The notes below the pieces were generated by a model, which saw nothing but the letters and a program-made list of their open reading frames with translations, made no database searches and was not told the DNA's origin. The position numbers and the translations under genes were made by a program. Positions 35,980-44,492 of a stretch of DNA of 64,000 nt are shown piece by piece. Position 1 is the stretch's first letter. Each line of letters begins with the position of its first letter. Origin of the DNA: Clostridia bacterium (GTDB lineage: Bacteria > Bacillota > Clostridia > TANB77 > CAG-465); the NCBI GenBank assembly GCA_028684095.1, contig JAQUGQ010000002.1, positions 1-64,000 of the forward strand, given 5' to 3'.

Positions 35980-36171
35980 ATGAATTCTTTAAATCAATTG
36001 GAAATCCAAAACATTAGACATCTTGCTTTTGCTGCAACTGCCACTTGTGATAAGATTACTTATTACAAAACACTCACTTCTGATCAAAGTGTAGTTAAAA
36101 ATTTTGAAGATGTGTGTAATGGTTTTAATAACCTAAAAACACAACTTTCAAATCTATTAGGAGGAATGTAA
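35980..36171 (+). CDS. Small CotF-like spore coat protein (N-terminal type)
   Basis: 63 aa, helical. LNQLEIQNIRHLAFAATATCDKITYYKTL resembles the first helices of the CotF/ferritin-like coat family, which are often 60-90 aa in Clostridia. The start has an excellent AGGAGG site. Its stop is one base from the next start, so the pair is made together, probably in the mother cell. Confidence 0.75.
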   Translation: MNSLNQLEIQNIRHLAFAATATCDKITYYKTLTSDQSVVKNFEDVCNGFNNLKTQLSNLLGGM

Positions 36172-36172
36172 A

Positions 36173-36418
36173 ATGAATGAAAAACTTGCTGTAGGTGATG
36201 TTTTAAGCTGTTTAAATACAGCATCGACTATGATTACTCATGCAATAGAACATAGTGATAACGAACAATTCAGACAACTTTTAACAGATTCAAGAAATAA
36301 AATGGATAGTTTAAAATGGGATACATATGCTATTGCAAAAGAAAAAGGTTATTATATACCTGCTGCACCAGCTGGTAATGCAGATTTAGAACAAGTTAAA
36401 ACCGCAATTTCCGGATAG
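36173..36418 (+). CDS. Spore coat protein, CotF family
   Basis: 81 aa. The helix pair ending in DTYAIAKEKGYYIPAAPA matches the highly conserved 'xxxIAxxKGYYxPAxPA' terminus of CotF proteins. It follows the 63-aa partner immediately (AGGAGG inside the previous gene). Terminated by a perfect palindrome at 36423-36466. Confidence 0.88.
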   Translation: MNEKLAVGDVLSCLNTASTMITHAIEHSDNEQFRQLLTDSRNKMDSLKWDTYAIAKEKGYYIPAAPAGNADLEQVKTAISG

Positions 36419-36422
36419 TTTT

Positions 36423-36466
36423 ATAGAGAAAGAAGATGTATAAATTTATACATCTTCTTTCTCTAT
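36423..36466. terminator. Bidirectional terminator (perfect 22-bp palindrome)
   Basis: A 44-base perfect palindrome centred at 36444/36445, lying between the convergent coat genes and the radical SAM gene, with T-rich sequence on both sides. Confidence 0.9.
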
Positions 36467-36483
36467 TCTTTATTTTTTGTTTT

Positions 36484-37380
36484 CTATTCACTTAAATCAA
36501 ATATAGGTACATATTTCTCTTCTTGAGATTCTAATTTCTGAATATATCCATTTTCAAATCCTAATTTAACCATATATTCTTCTACAATTTTTAATTCCCT
36601 CTTATTGATTTTTCTATTTAACTCAGCAGTTTGATTAGCTAAATGTGTAGGAAAATATTGAGCCATAACACTAATGTAGATATCTGTTCCAAATAAAGTT
36701 TTTATATTATCTAATACATATTTTGTGTTTTTTATATTGTTTGGTAATATCATATGTCTTATTATCATTCCTTTTTGTATTATTTCATTTTCATCAAAAA
36801 CCGGACTTCCTACTTGTCTATACATTTCAACTAGTGCTAATTTAACTGTTTCAAAATAGTTGTTGATTTTTGAATATTTACTAGCAAGCTCATTATTAGA
36901 GTATTTAAAATCAGGCAAATATATATCTATATATCCTTCTAATAACTTTAGAGTTTCTAACGAATCATATCCACCTGAATTATATATTATTGGTATCGTT
37001 AAGCCTTTGTTTTTAGCAATTTTTATTGATTCTATTATTTGTATTGTATATATTGTTGGCGATACTAAATTTATATTATGTGCACCTTTATTCTGCTGAG
37101 ATAAAAAAATATCAGCTAAATGTTCTATCGTTATTTCTTTACCAAAACCATTTTGACTAATCTTATAATTTTGACAATAGATACAATTCAGATTACAATT
37201 TGAAAAAAATATTGTTCCAGATCCTCTTGTTCCACTTATACATGGCTCCTCGTAATTATGAATTGAAGCTAATGCTATTTTAATCTTGTTTGTAGCTTTA
37301 CATCTTGAACTTTCATTTAACATTCTATTTGATTTACATTTATGTGGACAAACTTCACATTTTTTTAATATATTTTCCAT
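36484..37380 (-). CDS. Radical SAM protein, PflX/pyruvate-formate-lyase-activase-like
   Basis: 298 aa. The [4Fe-4S]/SAM motif is CNLNCIYCQN (near residues 62-71). An N-terminal cysteine cluster CEVCPHKC...SRC precedes it, as in the PflX group (COG1313). SAM-binding glycine block IIYNSGGYDSL is present. The substrate of PflX proteins is unknown. The start follows TAGGAGA. Confidence 0.85.
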   Translation of the reverse strand: MENILKKCEVCPHKCKSNRMLNESSRCKATNKIKIALASIHNYEEPCISGTRGSGTIFFSNCNLNCIYCQNYKISQNGFGKEITIEHLADIFLSQQNKGAHNINLVSPTIYTIQIIESIKIAKNKGLTIPIIYNSGGYDSLETLKLLEGYIDIYLPDFKYSNNELASKYSKINNYFETVKLALVEMYRQVGSPVFDENEIIQKGMIIRHMILPNNIKNTKYVLDNIKTLFGTDIYISVMAQYFPTHLANQTAELNRKINKRELKIVEEYMVKLGFENGYIQKLESQEEKYVPIFDLSE

Positions 37381-37498
37381 AATACTTCTCCTAAATATAT
37401 TTTATTATATCATATTTGTCAAATAAATTAACTTGGGCAAAAATTATTAGGTTATTTAACACCAATTCAGTTCAAATAAAAGGAATTAGAGAAAAATA

Positions 37499-37528
37499 AA
37501 GTATTACAAAATTAATTGTAATACTTTA
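37499..37528 (-). terminator. Terminator of the HD/EAL gene
   Basis: Perfect 12-bp stem AAAGTATTACAA/TTGTAATACTTT with a six-base loop; on the minus strand a T-rich tail follows. Confidence 0.75.
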
Positions 37529-37623
37529 CAGACTGTCTTTTATTAAAGCATCTGCTTTTTAGGTAACAGTTCAAACTTGATGAGTTCTTCTATTTATTAT
37601 TTTTTTCTTTTTACTATTCTATA

Positions 37624-39282
37624 TTATACTATACTATCCTCTGATACATAATTTAGAATTTCAGGTAATTTATGATTTAATACATCAATTGAATATGAAG
37701 GATATGCCAAGAAAAATCCTTGCATATATCTTATTCCTAAACTTTTTAACTTTAAATATATTTCTTTTGTTTCTACACCAACTGCAATTAAAGCTATATC
37801 TTTTACTAAACATAATGTCTGAAGTTCCATAATATATTTTTGTTTATTTTCATTTTCTAATAAATCAGATACTAAGCTTCTATCTAGTTTAATATAATCT
37901 GGTGTTAAAAGTTTCATATCATCTACTTTAAATATGCCAATTCCAAAATGATCCAATAATACCTTTCCGTTGTTTTTATGAACCTCTACTATTATCTCTT
38001 GTAACGATGTAAAATCATATTTTTCATAACCATGAAATTCTAATATTAGTTCAATTTTGTTCATTGCATCATATATTCTGGGTTTATTTACATAACTTTG
38101 ATAACTTGATAAATTTACATTTATAAAAGATTTATTAGATTCTCTGGTATGTATAGCAACAAAACTATCTATGCAATTAGTAAATAAATTTTGCTGAAGT
38201 TTATCATATCTTTTTGTATCTGCTGCATATCTTAAAAATAAATCTGTATCAACTTTTTGTGAATATTCAATTTTTGTTAAAACTTCATACCCATATACAG
38301 TTTGATTAAGAACATCGATAATCGGTTGATAAAGTGGACACATTCTCTTTTTATTTAGTACATCTTCAATTAACTTATCATATTCGATTTTTGAAATTTC
38401 ACCACTATTAATATCCTTTAATAAATCTTCTACACTTCCTATAGTTTCCATATTTACATATGAAACTATATCCGCTACGTTCATTACTATATTTGACTGG
38501 GTTTTTGAATTAACTATCATATTTTGGAAATATACATTTGCAAAATCTATATATTTAGATTTAGTAAGTTTGTATCTATTATATACTTCTATACTTTTTG
38601 CAGCAGCATCAGCATCTTTAACATCTATCAACATATAAAATAATTCTCTTTTACTACCCAATTCTTCTGCTAATAATTTCAAATTATCGTATGTAATTTC
38701 CCCCTCATTTAAAAACTTATCATGATACTTGATAAGAGTTAAAATTAGATGTTGTTCTTCTTCGGTAAAAGAAAATCTACACAAAATAACTTGTGCAAGC
38801 TCTGCAGACATATCACCGTGTCCTTCAAAACTTTCAGTATTTTTATCTGTTATTACTTTAACAAATGGTTTACCTATATCATGTAATAACATCGTCCAGT
38901 TTAAAATTTTTCTTTGTGAATCACCTAGTGTTTTATTATATTTACCTACTTCTTCTATAGTAGTTAGTATATGTTTAAATACTCCATATCTATGATATGT
39001 GCTATTTTGCATACAATTTATAACGTTTTCTCCATATTTATTTTTAACATAAAATTCCGGAAAATGTTTTAAAAAACACTGTTCCATAGACACTCTGTTT
39101 AAAATATGTAGAACATTATCATCACTTAAAATATTTGAATATATTTCTGTTAAAGTGTGTGAATCACTTGTAGCATATAAACTAGCTATTAAATTGTTTA
39201 TTTTCGTCTCTTCTTTAGCATCTTCAATACCAGCATTAATATTCATTGTTTCCATATCAATTAATCCTTCATTTCTCTGCAT
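37624..39282 (-). CDS. HD-domain protein with C-terminal, partly degenerate EAL domain
   Basis: 552 aa, cytoplasmic. The HD phosphohydrolase half has MLLHDIGKP (H134, D135), EGHGDMSA and IKYHD metal ligands. The C-terminal half (about 310-545) is EAL-like: EVL (333-335) in place of EAL, INVNLS, LEFHGYE, IKLDRSL (K465), GVET (E504) and MQGFF. The metal-binding DDFG motif reads DHFG (444-447), so one key Asp is a His. It may be a c-di-GMP sensor or weak phosphodiesterase coupled to an HD nucleotidase. No GGDEF partner is in the window. Start follows GGAGG. Confidence 0.8.
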   Translation of the reverse strand: MQRNEGLIDMETMNINAGIEDAKEETKINNLIASLYATSDSHTLTEIYSNILSDDNVLHILNRVSMEQCFLKHFPEFYVKNKYGENVINCMQNSTYHRYGVFKHILTTIEEVGKYNKTLGDSQRKILNWTMLLHDIGKPFVKVITDKNTESFEGHGDMSAELAQVILCRFSFTEEEQHLILTLIKYHDKFLNEGEITYDNLKLLAEELGSKRELFYMLIDVKDADAAAKSIEVYNRYKLTKSKYIDFANVYFQNMIVNSKTQSNIVMNVADIVSYVNMETIGSVEDLLKDINSGEISKIEYDKLIEDVLNKKRMCPLYQPIIDVLNQTVYGYEVLTKIEYSQKVDTDLFLRYAADTKRYDKLQQNLFTNCIDSFVAIHTRESNKSFINVNLSSYQSYVNKPRIYDAMNKIELILEFHGYEKYDFTSLQEIIVEVHKNNGKVLLDHFGIGIFKVDDMKLLTPDYIKLDRSLVSDLLENENKQKYIMELQTLCLVKDIALIAVGVETKEIYLKLKSLGIRYMQGFFLAYPSYSIDVLNHKLPEILNYVSEDSIV

Positions 39283-39437
39283 TCTATACCTCCTAATTTA
39301 TTTATTTTCTACTCAAATCATTATATCATTTATTTATTTTTTTTACAATATCTCAACTTAAAGTTGATTGTTTTTAACCATTTTTTTATTCTTTATATTG
39401 TTTTTACCGTTTTTTTATGTAAAATACATAGATTTTA

Positions 39438-39545
39438 TTGACTTTATATGATTTTAATTGTATAATATTTAAGGTAAAAATAATTAGGTAATTAAACCCG
39501 GAATATTACTCTAGTTATATTATTTTAATATTTTGGGAGGATTTT
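39438..39545 (+). promoter_or_regulatory. Promoter and leader of rplM-rpsI
   Basis: TTGACT (39438-39443), 17 bases, TATAAT (39461-39466): near consensus. A leader of about 70 bases precedes the GGGAGG site of rplM. Firmicutes often carry an L13-binding leader here; I cannot confirm the fold by eye. Confidence 0.7.
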
Positions 39546-39980
39546 ATGAACAATACTACACATAGCGTTAAGCTAAGCGAAATTGTAAGAAAATGGTATG
39601 TTATAGATGCTGCAGATAAGCCTTTAGGCAGAGTTGCAACAGAAGTAGCTAAACTATTAAAAGGAAAACATAAACCAACATATTCTACACATTTAGATTG
39701 TGGAGATTATGTTATAGTTGTAAATAGTGATAAAATTATTTTAACTGGTAATAAATTAAAACAAAAAGTTTATAGACAACATTCAGGATTCATTGGTGGT
39801 ATGAGAGAAACTCCATACACAATAATGATGGAAAAATGTTCTGATAGAGCATTTTTACTTGCTGTTAGAGGTATGTTACCAAAGAATAGCTTAGGTAGAG
39901 CTATGATAACAAAATTAAAAATATTTAAAGGTCCAGAGCATACTCAATCAGCTCAAAAACCTGAAATATGGAATTATTAG
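39546..39980 (+). CDS. rplM: Ribosomal protein L13
   Basis: 144 aa, complete: KWYVIDAADKPLGRVATEVAKLLKGKHK and MLPKNSLGRAM are diagnostic of L13. It heads the conserved rplM-rpsI operon, with 12 bases to rpsI. Confidence 0.98.
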   Translation: MNNTTHSVKLSEIVRKWYVIDAADKPLGRVATEVAKLLKGKHKPTYSTHLDCGDYVIVVNSDKIILTGNKLKQKVYRQHSGFIGGMRETPYTIMMEKCSDRAFLLAVRGMLPKNSLGRAMITKLKIFKGPEHTQSAQKPEIWNY

Positions 39981-39992
39981 GAGGCTTGTGAA

Positions 39993-40385
39993 ATGGCAAA
40001 AGAATACATTTATGCAACAGGTAAAAGAAAATCATCTATTGCAAGAGTAAACATAACACCAGGTACAGGTAAAATAACTGTAAACAAAAAAGATATAAAC
40101 GAAGTTTTTAATTTAGAAACATTAAAAGCGATAATATTAAAACCTTTTATTACTGCAAATTTAATGGAAAAGTATGATGTTGAAACTACAGTTCATGGCG
40201 GCGGGTTCGCAGGTCAAGCTGGAGCGATTGCTCATGGTATTTCTAAAGCACTTGCTTCTACAGATTTAGAAGTACGTACTGCTTTGAAAAAAGAAGGTCT
40301 ACTTACTAGAGATTCAAGAGTTAAAGAAAGAAGAAAATATGGTCTTAAAAAAGCAAGAAAAGCACCACAATTTTCAAAGAGATAA
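39993..40385 (+). CDS. rpsI: Ribosomal protein S9
   Basis: 130 aa, complete: YATGKRKSSIARV, GGGFAGQAGAIAHGI and the tRNA-contacting C-terminus KAPQFSKR. Its last codons and terminator are repeated three times downstream (41368-41505, 42552-42690, 43669-43802), each copy beyond an accessory gene. The rpsI 3' end is a known integration site of integrative elements in streptococci. Confidence 0.98.
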   Translation: MAKEYIYATGKRKSSIARVNITPGTGKITVNKKDINEVFNLETLKAIILKPFITANLMEKYDVETTVHGGGFAGQAGAIAHGISKALASTDLEVRTALKKEGLLTRDSRVKERRKYGLKKARKAPQFSKR

Positions 40386-40396
40386 ACAGAATATAC

Positions 40397-40433
40397 AAAA
40401 AAGCCTCAACCGCAATGGTTTGGGGCTTTTTTT
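40397..40433. terminator. rpsI terminator (bidirectional)
   Basis: Imperfect stem from AAAAAAGCCTCAACC to GGTTTGGGGCTTTTTT, with T run. It also serves the convergent DUF5677 gene. Copies recur at about 41453-41488 and 42634-42672. Confidence 0.85.
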
Positions 40434-40488
40434 AATATTTAACTTTTCTTAAATATTTAGTTAACCTATAAGTTGTTATTTTTTTTAT

Positions 40489-41247
40489 TTACATTTCAAT
40501 AATATTATTATAATAATCTATCATTGCTTTTTGTCTAGGATATTCTTCTTTTCTAATGGCTATATCAAATTTAATAAATTTATAGATATAGTCTAATTCT
40601 TTTATTAAAGTAGTATCACTATTCGTAGTATTATTTGGAAATACAATTTTATACATTTCAAACACACCAATAATCAACGGAAGTAATTGATTATAAATGT
40701 ATGCAAACCAATTAACATTTATATTTTCAATGTTTGACTTTAAAGGTTGATTTTGGGAGACGTTTCCTCTAAAAATACCTTGTGTTAAAGGATTTCCATG
40801 TGTAAATTTACATAGTTCAGCATATATATCATCATAATACCCTGGTACAACTCCTTCAAAAATATCTTTTATTGTCTTTTTTGTTTTTCTATTAATATAT
40901 TTACTTAATCCCTCACCATCATTTTTTGAAATAAAATATTTATAACATATAAAATTTTCAACTAATGAACGATATAAAATTACAGCATCTGCATAACTTC
41001 CATTTTCCATTAATAACTGTATATTTCTTAATTTAAATGGAAAATCATAAATAAAAAATTGTAAAACATCTTGAATTTTGATTTTATTTTTATCTGTTTC
41101 TTCAGCTAATTCCCCACAATAAAATGGTAACTTCATAAAAACATTATAAAAGTGTGGTACAAATTCATAAAACTGTGGTATAGCTAACTGAGTTTTGTGT
41201 GTTTTTATACCTTCACTTTCTAATAATACATAATATGGTTCTTTCAT
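40489..41247 (-). CDS. DUF5677 protein (cassette gene A)
   Basis: 252 aa, helical, no membrane helices. The region SYADAVILYRSLVENFICYKYF and AELCKFTHGN matches DUF5677, a family of unknown role often found in accessory regions and near defence genes. It is convergent to rpsI, has its own promoter (41288-41316) and is bounded by the rpsI terminator on one side and repeat R2 on the other. Start follows AAAGG. Confidence 0.75.
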   Translation of the reverse strand: MKEPYYVLLESEGIKTHKTQLAIPQFYEFVPHFYNVFMKLPFYCGELAEETDKNKIKIQDVLQFFIYDFPFKLRNIQLLMENGSYADAVILYRSLVENFICYKYFISKNDGEGLSKYINRKTKKTIKDIFEGVVPGYYDDIYAELCKFTHGNPLTQGIFRGNVSQNQPLKSNIENINVNWFAYIYNQLLPLIIGVFEMYKIVFPNNTTNSDTTLIKELDYIYKFIKFDIAIRKEEYPRQKAMIDYYNNIIEM

Positions 41248-41287
41248 AATTTATTAACCTTTCTATAAATTACTATTTGTTTAACTA

Positions 41288-41316
41288 AGTATATCATAAT
41301 ATCAAATGAATTTCAA
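41288..41316 (-). promoter_or_regulatory. Promoter of cassette gene A
   Basis: TTGAAA (41311-41316), 17 bases, TATACT (41288-41293) on the minus strand. Confidence 0.75.
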
Positions 41317-41367
41317 GTATACATTTTTAAAAAAAGAGCTATGTATAAAGTTCCATAAGAGCTTTTA

Positions 41368-41505
41368 CGTAATATGCAAGTAATATACAAAAATTTATAC
41401 AATCACTGCTAATACTACATTTGTAACTATCAAAGAGATAAACAAAATATAGAAAAAAGCCTCAACCACAATGGTTTGGGGCTTTTTTCTATATGATAGT
41501 TAGCT
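41368..41505 (+). repeat. Cassette repeat R2 (rpsI 3'-end copy plus terminator)
   Basis: Begins CGTAATATGCA, contains a second TAATATRCA 12 bases on, then CTACATTTGTAACTA, then TCAAAGAGATAAACA, which equals the last three codons, stop and first downstream bases of rpsI, then the rpsI terminator. The stretch after the terminator (CTATATGATARTT) is shared only with R3. Confidence 0.85.
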
Positions 41506-41522
41506 TTTTAATATATTATTTT

Positions 41523-42416
41523 TTAATTATATTTTGCAATTTTTTCTTTTAATCCATCTTCCATATTTATTTTAGTTGGCACAATGTATTTAGCTCCTAT
41601 TTTATGAGATATTACATTTGTTATTACTTTCATTGCCCTTGAACCATCAAACCATATAGGATTATCACTACGATTTCTTATTATGTCAAGTGATGTTTGG
41701 AAGGCATTTTTATCATACTTATCGCTGTCATAAACAGTAATTATTTTTTTTTGGTTTTCATTTTTATATAATTCATTATTATAAAGTTTATAATTTGCAT
41801 TATTATACCAATATAAATGATCTCCCCCTGCAAGTATTAATAAGTCACAACTAATATCGAAGTCCTCAATAATTGAATCAATATATTCATATACCTCATG
41901 AAAGCTGCTCTTAGGAATATCATCCTTTAAGGTATCAAATCTTTTGGTTACATCAACTACACCAAAATTAAAATATTTCTTTTCTATTATATTTTTATTA
42001 TTTACGACAATAACTTCAGTAGAGCCTCCGCCACCAATAAATATGCAAATATTTCCATTATAATCTAAATTATTGTAGCAACCAAATGCTGTTAAAAGTG
42101 CTTCATCTTCTTGAGAGGCAACTTCTATTTTTAAATTAAACTTTTCATATAAATCATTATTAATCATAGATAATTCATTTTTTGTGATATTTCTAAAGAT
42201 ACTACAACCATAAATAAAAATATTTTTAGTGTAATTTAATGCTTTTTTAATCTCCTCATATAATTTGTTAATATCTTTCTCGTTAATCTTATTTTGATTT
42301 AAATAATTATTTTTAAATTCAATTGTAGTATTATTTTCGTATATCAATTTCATATTTTCATATATATGTGTCTTTGTATTATTACTCCCTATTTCCAATA
42401 TTGCAAACTTATTCAT
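41523..42416 (-). CDS. Ppx/GppA phosphatase-like protein (cassette gene B)
   Basis: 297 aa. N-terminal phosphate-1 loop FAILEIGSNNTKTHIYE and phosphate-2 loop ICIFIGGGGSTEVIVV match the ASKHA fold of exopolyphosphatase/pppGpp phosphatases. EDEALLTAFGC corresponds to the 'SG.EEA' block, with changes. The C-terminal helical and HD-like domains of full Ppx (about 500 aa) are absent, as in short Ppx forms. It could hydrolyse polyP or pppGpp; this is inference. Own promoter at 42457-42484. Flanked by R2 and R3. Confidence 0.7.
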   Translation of the reverse strand: MNKFAILEIGSNNTKTHIYENMKLIYENNTTIEFKNNYLNQNKINEKDINKLYEEIKKALNYTKNIFIYGCSIFRNITKNELSMINNDLYEKFNLKIEVASQEDEALLTAFGCYNNLDYNGNICIFIGGGGSTEVIVVNNKNIIEKKYFNFGVVDVTKRFDTLKDDIPKSSFHEVYEYIDSIIEDFDISCDLLILAGGDHLYWYNNANYKLYNNELYKNENQKKIITVYDSDKYDKNAFQTSLDIIRNRSDNPIWFDGSRAMKVITNVISHKIGAKYIVPTKINMEDGLKEKIAKYN

Positions 42417-42456
42417 ATTCTTTAATCCCTCATTTTTTATATTTTATTATTATAAC

Positions 42457-42484
42457 ATTATATCACATATACATAATATTTCAA
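42457..42484 (-). promoter_or_regulatory. Promoter of cassette gene B
   Basis: TTGAAA (42479-42484), 16 bases, TATAAT (42457-42462) on the minus strand, with TGTGA before the -10. Confidence 0.75.
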
Positions 42485-42551
42485 GTTATATTGTTTGCAA
42501 TAATTTTGATGTCTTATATAAAAGCTTTTTAGAATTCTATAAAACTCTCTA

Positions 42552-42690
42552 CGTAATATGCACATAATATGCAAAAATTAATACAGCTCCTGCAAACACT
42601 GCACTTGTAACTAACAAAGAGATAAACAGAATATAAAAAAAGCCTCAACCGCAATGGTTTGGGGCTTTTTTCTATATGATAATTGAGGTT
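42552..42690 (+). repeat. Cassette repeat R3 (rpsI 3'-end copy plus terminator)
   Basis: Same order of elements as R2: CGTAATATGCA, TAATATGCA, CACTTGTAACTA, CAAAGAGATAAACAGAATATA (core 42615-42635) and the rpsI terminator. Its core-terminator part is almost identical to the genuine rpsI end; the downstream flank matches R2. Confidence 0.85.
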
Positions 42691-42725
42691 TTATATCGTT
42701 TATCAAACTATAATTTATCTATTAG

Positions 42726-43520
42726 TTATCCATTTAATATTTCTTCATCTTCTTTTAAAGATTTATTTTTTATAATTTTTCTTTGTAAAATTTTTGAAAG
42801 TACACTACCATCTCTAAAATCTGCAACACAACGAAAATCGACTATTCCTTCTGATTTTAGTTTTTCATATATTGTATCACTGTTATAATAAAAGCCATCA
42901 CCTTGGTTTGGTTGATGAACAAAAATAGACTTCCCACCATTATTATGTACGAATCTCATTGCTGGTGCATCGCTATATCCATCACCAATAAAATATACAT
43001 TGTGGCAATCATTTGCCTTTCTATCATTCTTTTTTAATATATCGCAAATTGCTATTATTTTTTTATCATCTGTCATTACTTCACCTATTCCAACAATTAA
43101 TCCATTTTTGTCATGTTTTACAGGTGTACCATATATATCTTCAAAATATTTTGCTATGTTAATGTTTTCCAAAAATTCTTTTAATCCACCTGAAACTATA
43201 TAATTTCTTATAGATAATTTTGTAATAAAATCAATTACGCCGAGATTATATTTAATATATTTCTCACCTTCTAAAAGTTCGTCATATGTAATAGTTTCAT
43301 TATTGTTATCAAGTAAATTGTTAAAAAAGCTAAAAAATGTTTCAAGTACATTTCCAGCATTTATTTTTCTATATTCAACAAGCGCTTTTTCTAAATAATC
43401 GTTCCTTTCATCTCCGTTATATCCAAATTTTTTAGCCCAGACCAAGAATTTAGGCCATGTTTCTGTAGTTAATGTTCCGTCAAAATCAAAAATATTTATT
43501 GGTTCAACTAATTCGTTCAT
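42726..43520 (-). CDS. HAD-superfamily hydrolase, PSPase-like (cassette gene C)
   Basis: 264 aa. HAD motif I is NIFDFDGTLT (residues about 9-17), motif II YIVSGGLKEF, and motif IV FIGDGYSDAPAM with two aspartates. The cap insertion fits phosphoserine-phosphatase-like (subclass I) enzymes. Substrate unknown. Own promoter at 43564-43593. Flanked by R3 and R4. Start follows AGGAGA. Confidence 0.8.
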   Translation of the reverse strand: MNELVEPINIFDFDGTLTTETWPKFLVWAKKFGYNGDERNDYLEKALVEYRKINAGNVLETFFSFFNNLLDNNNETITYDELLEGEKYIKYNLGVIDFITKLSIRNYIVSGGLKEFLENINIAKYFEDIYGTPVKHDKNGLIVGIGEVMTDDKKIIAICDILKKNDRKANDCHNVYFIGDGYSDAPAMRFVHNNGGKSIFVHQPNQGDGFYYNSDTIYEKLKSEGIVDFRCVADFRDGSVLSKILQRKIIKNKSLKEDEEILNG

Positions 43521-43563
43521 ATCTGTTCTCCTATCTACTTAATAACTATCTTTTTGTATAAAT

Positions 43564-43593
43564 AGTATATCACACATATAATGAGGTTGTAAA
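43564..43593 (-). promoter_or_regulatory. Promoter of cassette gene C
   Basis: TTTACA (43588-43593), 18 bases, TATACT (43564-43569) on the minus strand, with TGTGA before the -10. Confidence 0.7.
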
Positions 43594-43668
43594 GCTTTTT
43601 TGATATATATCTATTTCAATAAAATAGAATTATTGTATTTTAAATTAAAGAATCTCTTCAACTATCTC

Positions 43669-43756
43669 CGTAATATGCATATAATATGCAAAAAATCTAC
43701 ATAGCTACTGAAAGCACTACATTTGTAACTATCAAAGAGATAAACAAGAATATATA
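43669..43756 (+). repeat. Cassette repeat R4 (terminal rpsI 3'-end copy)
   Basis: CGTAATATGCA, TAATATGCA, GAAAGCACTACATTTGTAACTA, TCAAAGAGATAAACA. The GAAAGCACTACA part also resembles rpsI just before its end (GAAAAGCACCACA). It is followed by the unrelated yunB terminator rather than the rpsI one, so it is probably the outer border of the array. Confidence 0.8.
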
Positions 43757-43802
43757 CAAATAAAAACCCAGCAAACAGCAATGTTTACTGGGTTTTTATT
43801 TG
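43757..43802. terminator. Terminator of yunB
   Basis: Long stem CAAATAAAAACCCAG.C.AAACA/TGTTT.A.CTGGGTTTTTATTTG with GCAA loop. Confidence 0.9.
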
Positions 43803-43807
43803 TATTT

Positions 43808-44488
43808 TTAATTTATTACTTCAAATGTTTCTTTATTTTCCATTCCATTTATATTGTAATATGTAGCTGGAGTATCCCCAATTATAACGTTCTCCGCAAC
43901 TGTAACTTCATTAACATATTCTTGTGTTGATGTATAAAATGGTGCTATTAATCTTACTTTTGTTGTTATTTCAATATATATTCTATGCCTGATTTGATTT
44001 ATACCTGCCTGTTCAAACTCTGATTTATATTTAGATGATACATATCCTGTTGGCACAATACTTAGTGCTAATTTAGGACCGTAGCCACTAAATAGACCAA
44101 TATTAAATATACTTGTAAGTGGAATTTTTACATATCTAGCATCTATATTTGCTAATTTATATGATATTTTTGTTGATATATCTGTTGATAGTTTATTCAG
44201 TTCAATAACATCAGAATTTATTGCTGTTATTTTACCTGTCTCATCCTGTTTTAATGACACTAAATCTTCATATTTTATATCATTTATACATTCTGATACA
44301 GCTTTGTTAGTAACATCTAAAGCAATATATTTAGCATTGGATTCACAGACCGCTGTTATTATTGGAACTGCTTTATTATACATAAATATTAATATAATTA
44401 ATATAAAAACTATACTTATTAAAATAAAGACAAATGGCTTATTTATATGCATTTGTCTTAATGTTCTTTTATAATATTTTAGTCTCAT
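43808..44488 (-). CDS. yunB: Sporulation protein YunB
   Basis: 226 aa with one N-terminal membrane helix (about 18-38) and an outside domain. Matches YunB of Bacillus (mother-cell, sigma-E class; required for efficient sporulation): VPLTSIFNI-like block, GYGPKLALSIVPTGYVSSKYKSEFEQAGINQIRHRIYIEI (key elements quoted in part: GINQIRHRIYIEI). It starts five bases after the SPOCS/LysM gene and has an AGGTAAT site. Confidence 0.85.
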   Translation of the reverse strand: MRLKYYKRTLRQMHINKPFVFILISIVFILIILIFMYNKAVPIITAVCESNAKYIALDVTNKAVSECINDIKYEDLVSLKQDETGKITAINSDVIELNKLSTDISTKISYKLANIDARYVKIPLTSIFNIGLFSGYGPKLALSIVPTGYVSSKYKSEFEQAGINQIRHRIYIEITTKVRLIAPFYTSTQEYVNEVTVAENVIIGDTPATYYNINGMENKETFEVIN

Positions 44489-44492
44489 ATTA

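Noticed and set aside
39473-39545. Confirmed L13 leader (autoregulatory RNA)
   Set aside because: Position is right, but I could not derive the expected fold or conserved bases by eye; left as a possible leader.
40397-42672. Repeated rpsI-type hairpins read as a CRISPR or REP array
   Set aside because: Only three terminator-like copies, about 1.1-1.2 kb apart with genes between them and flanked by rpsI-derived codons. Spacing and content do not fit CRISPR or dispersed REP repeats.
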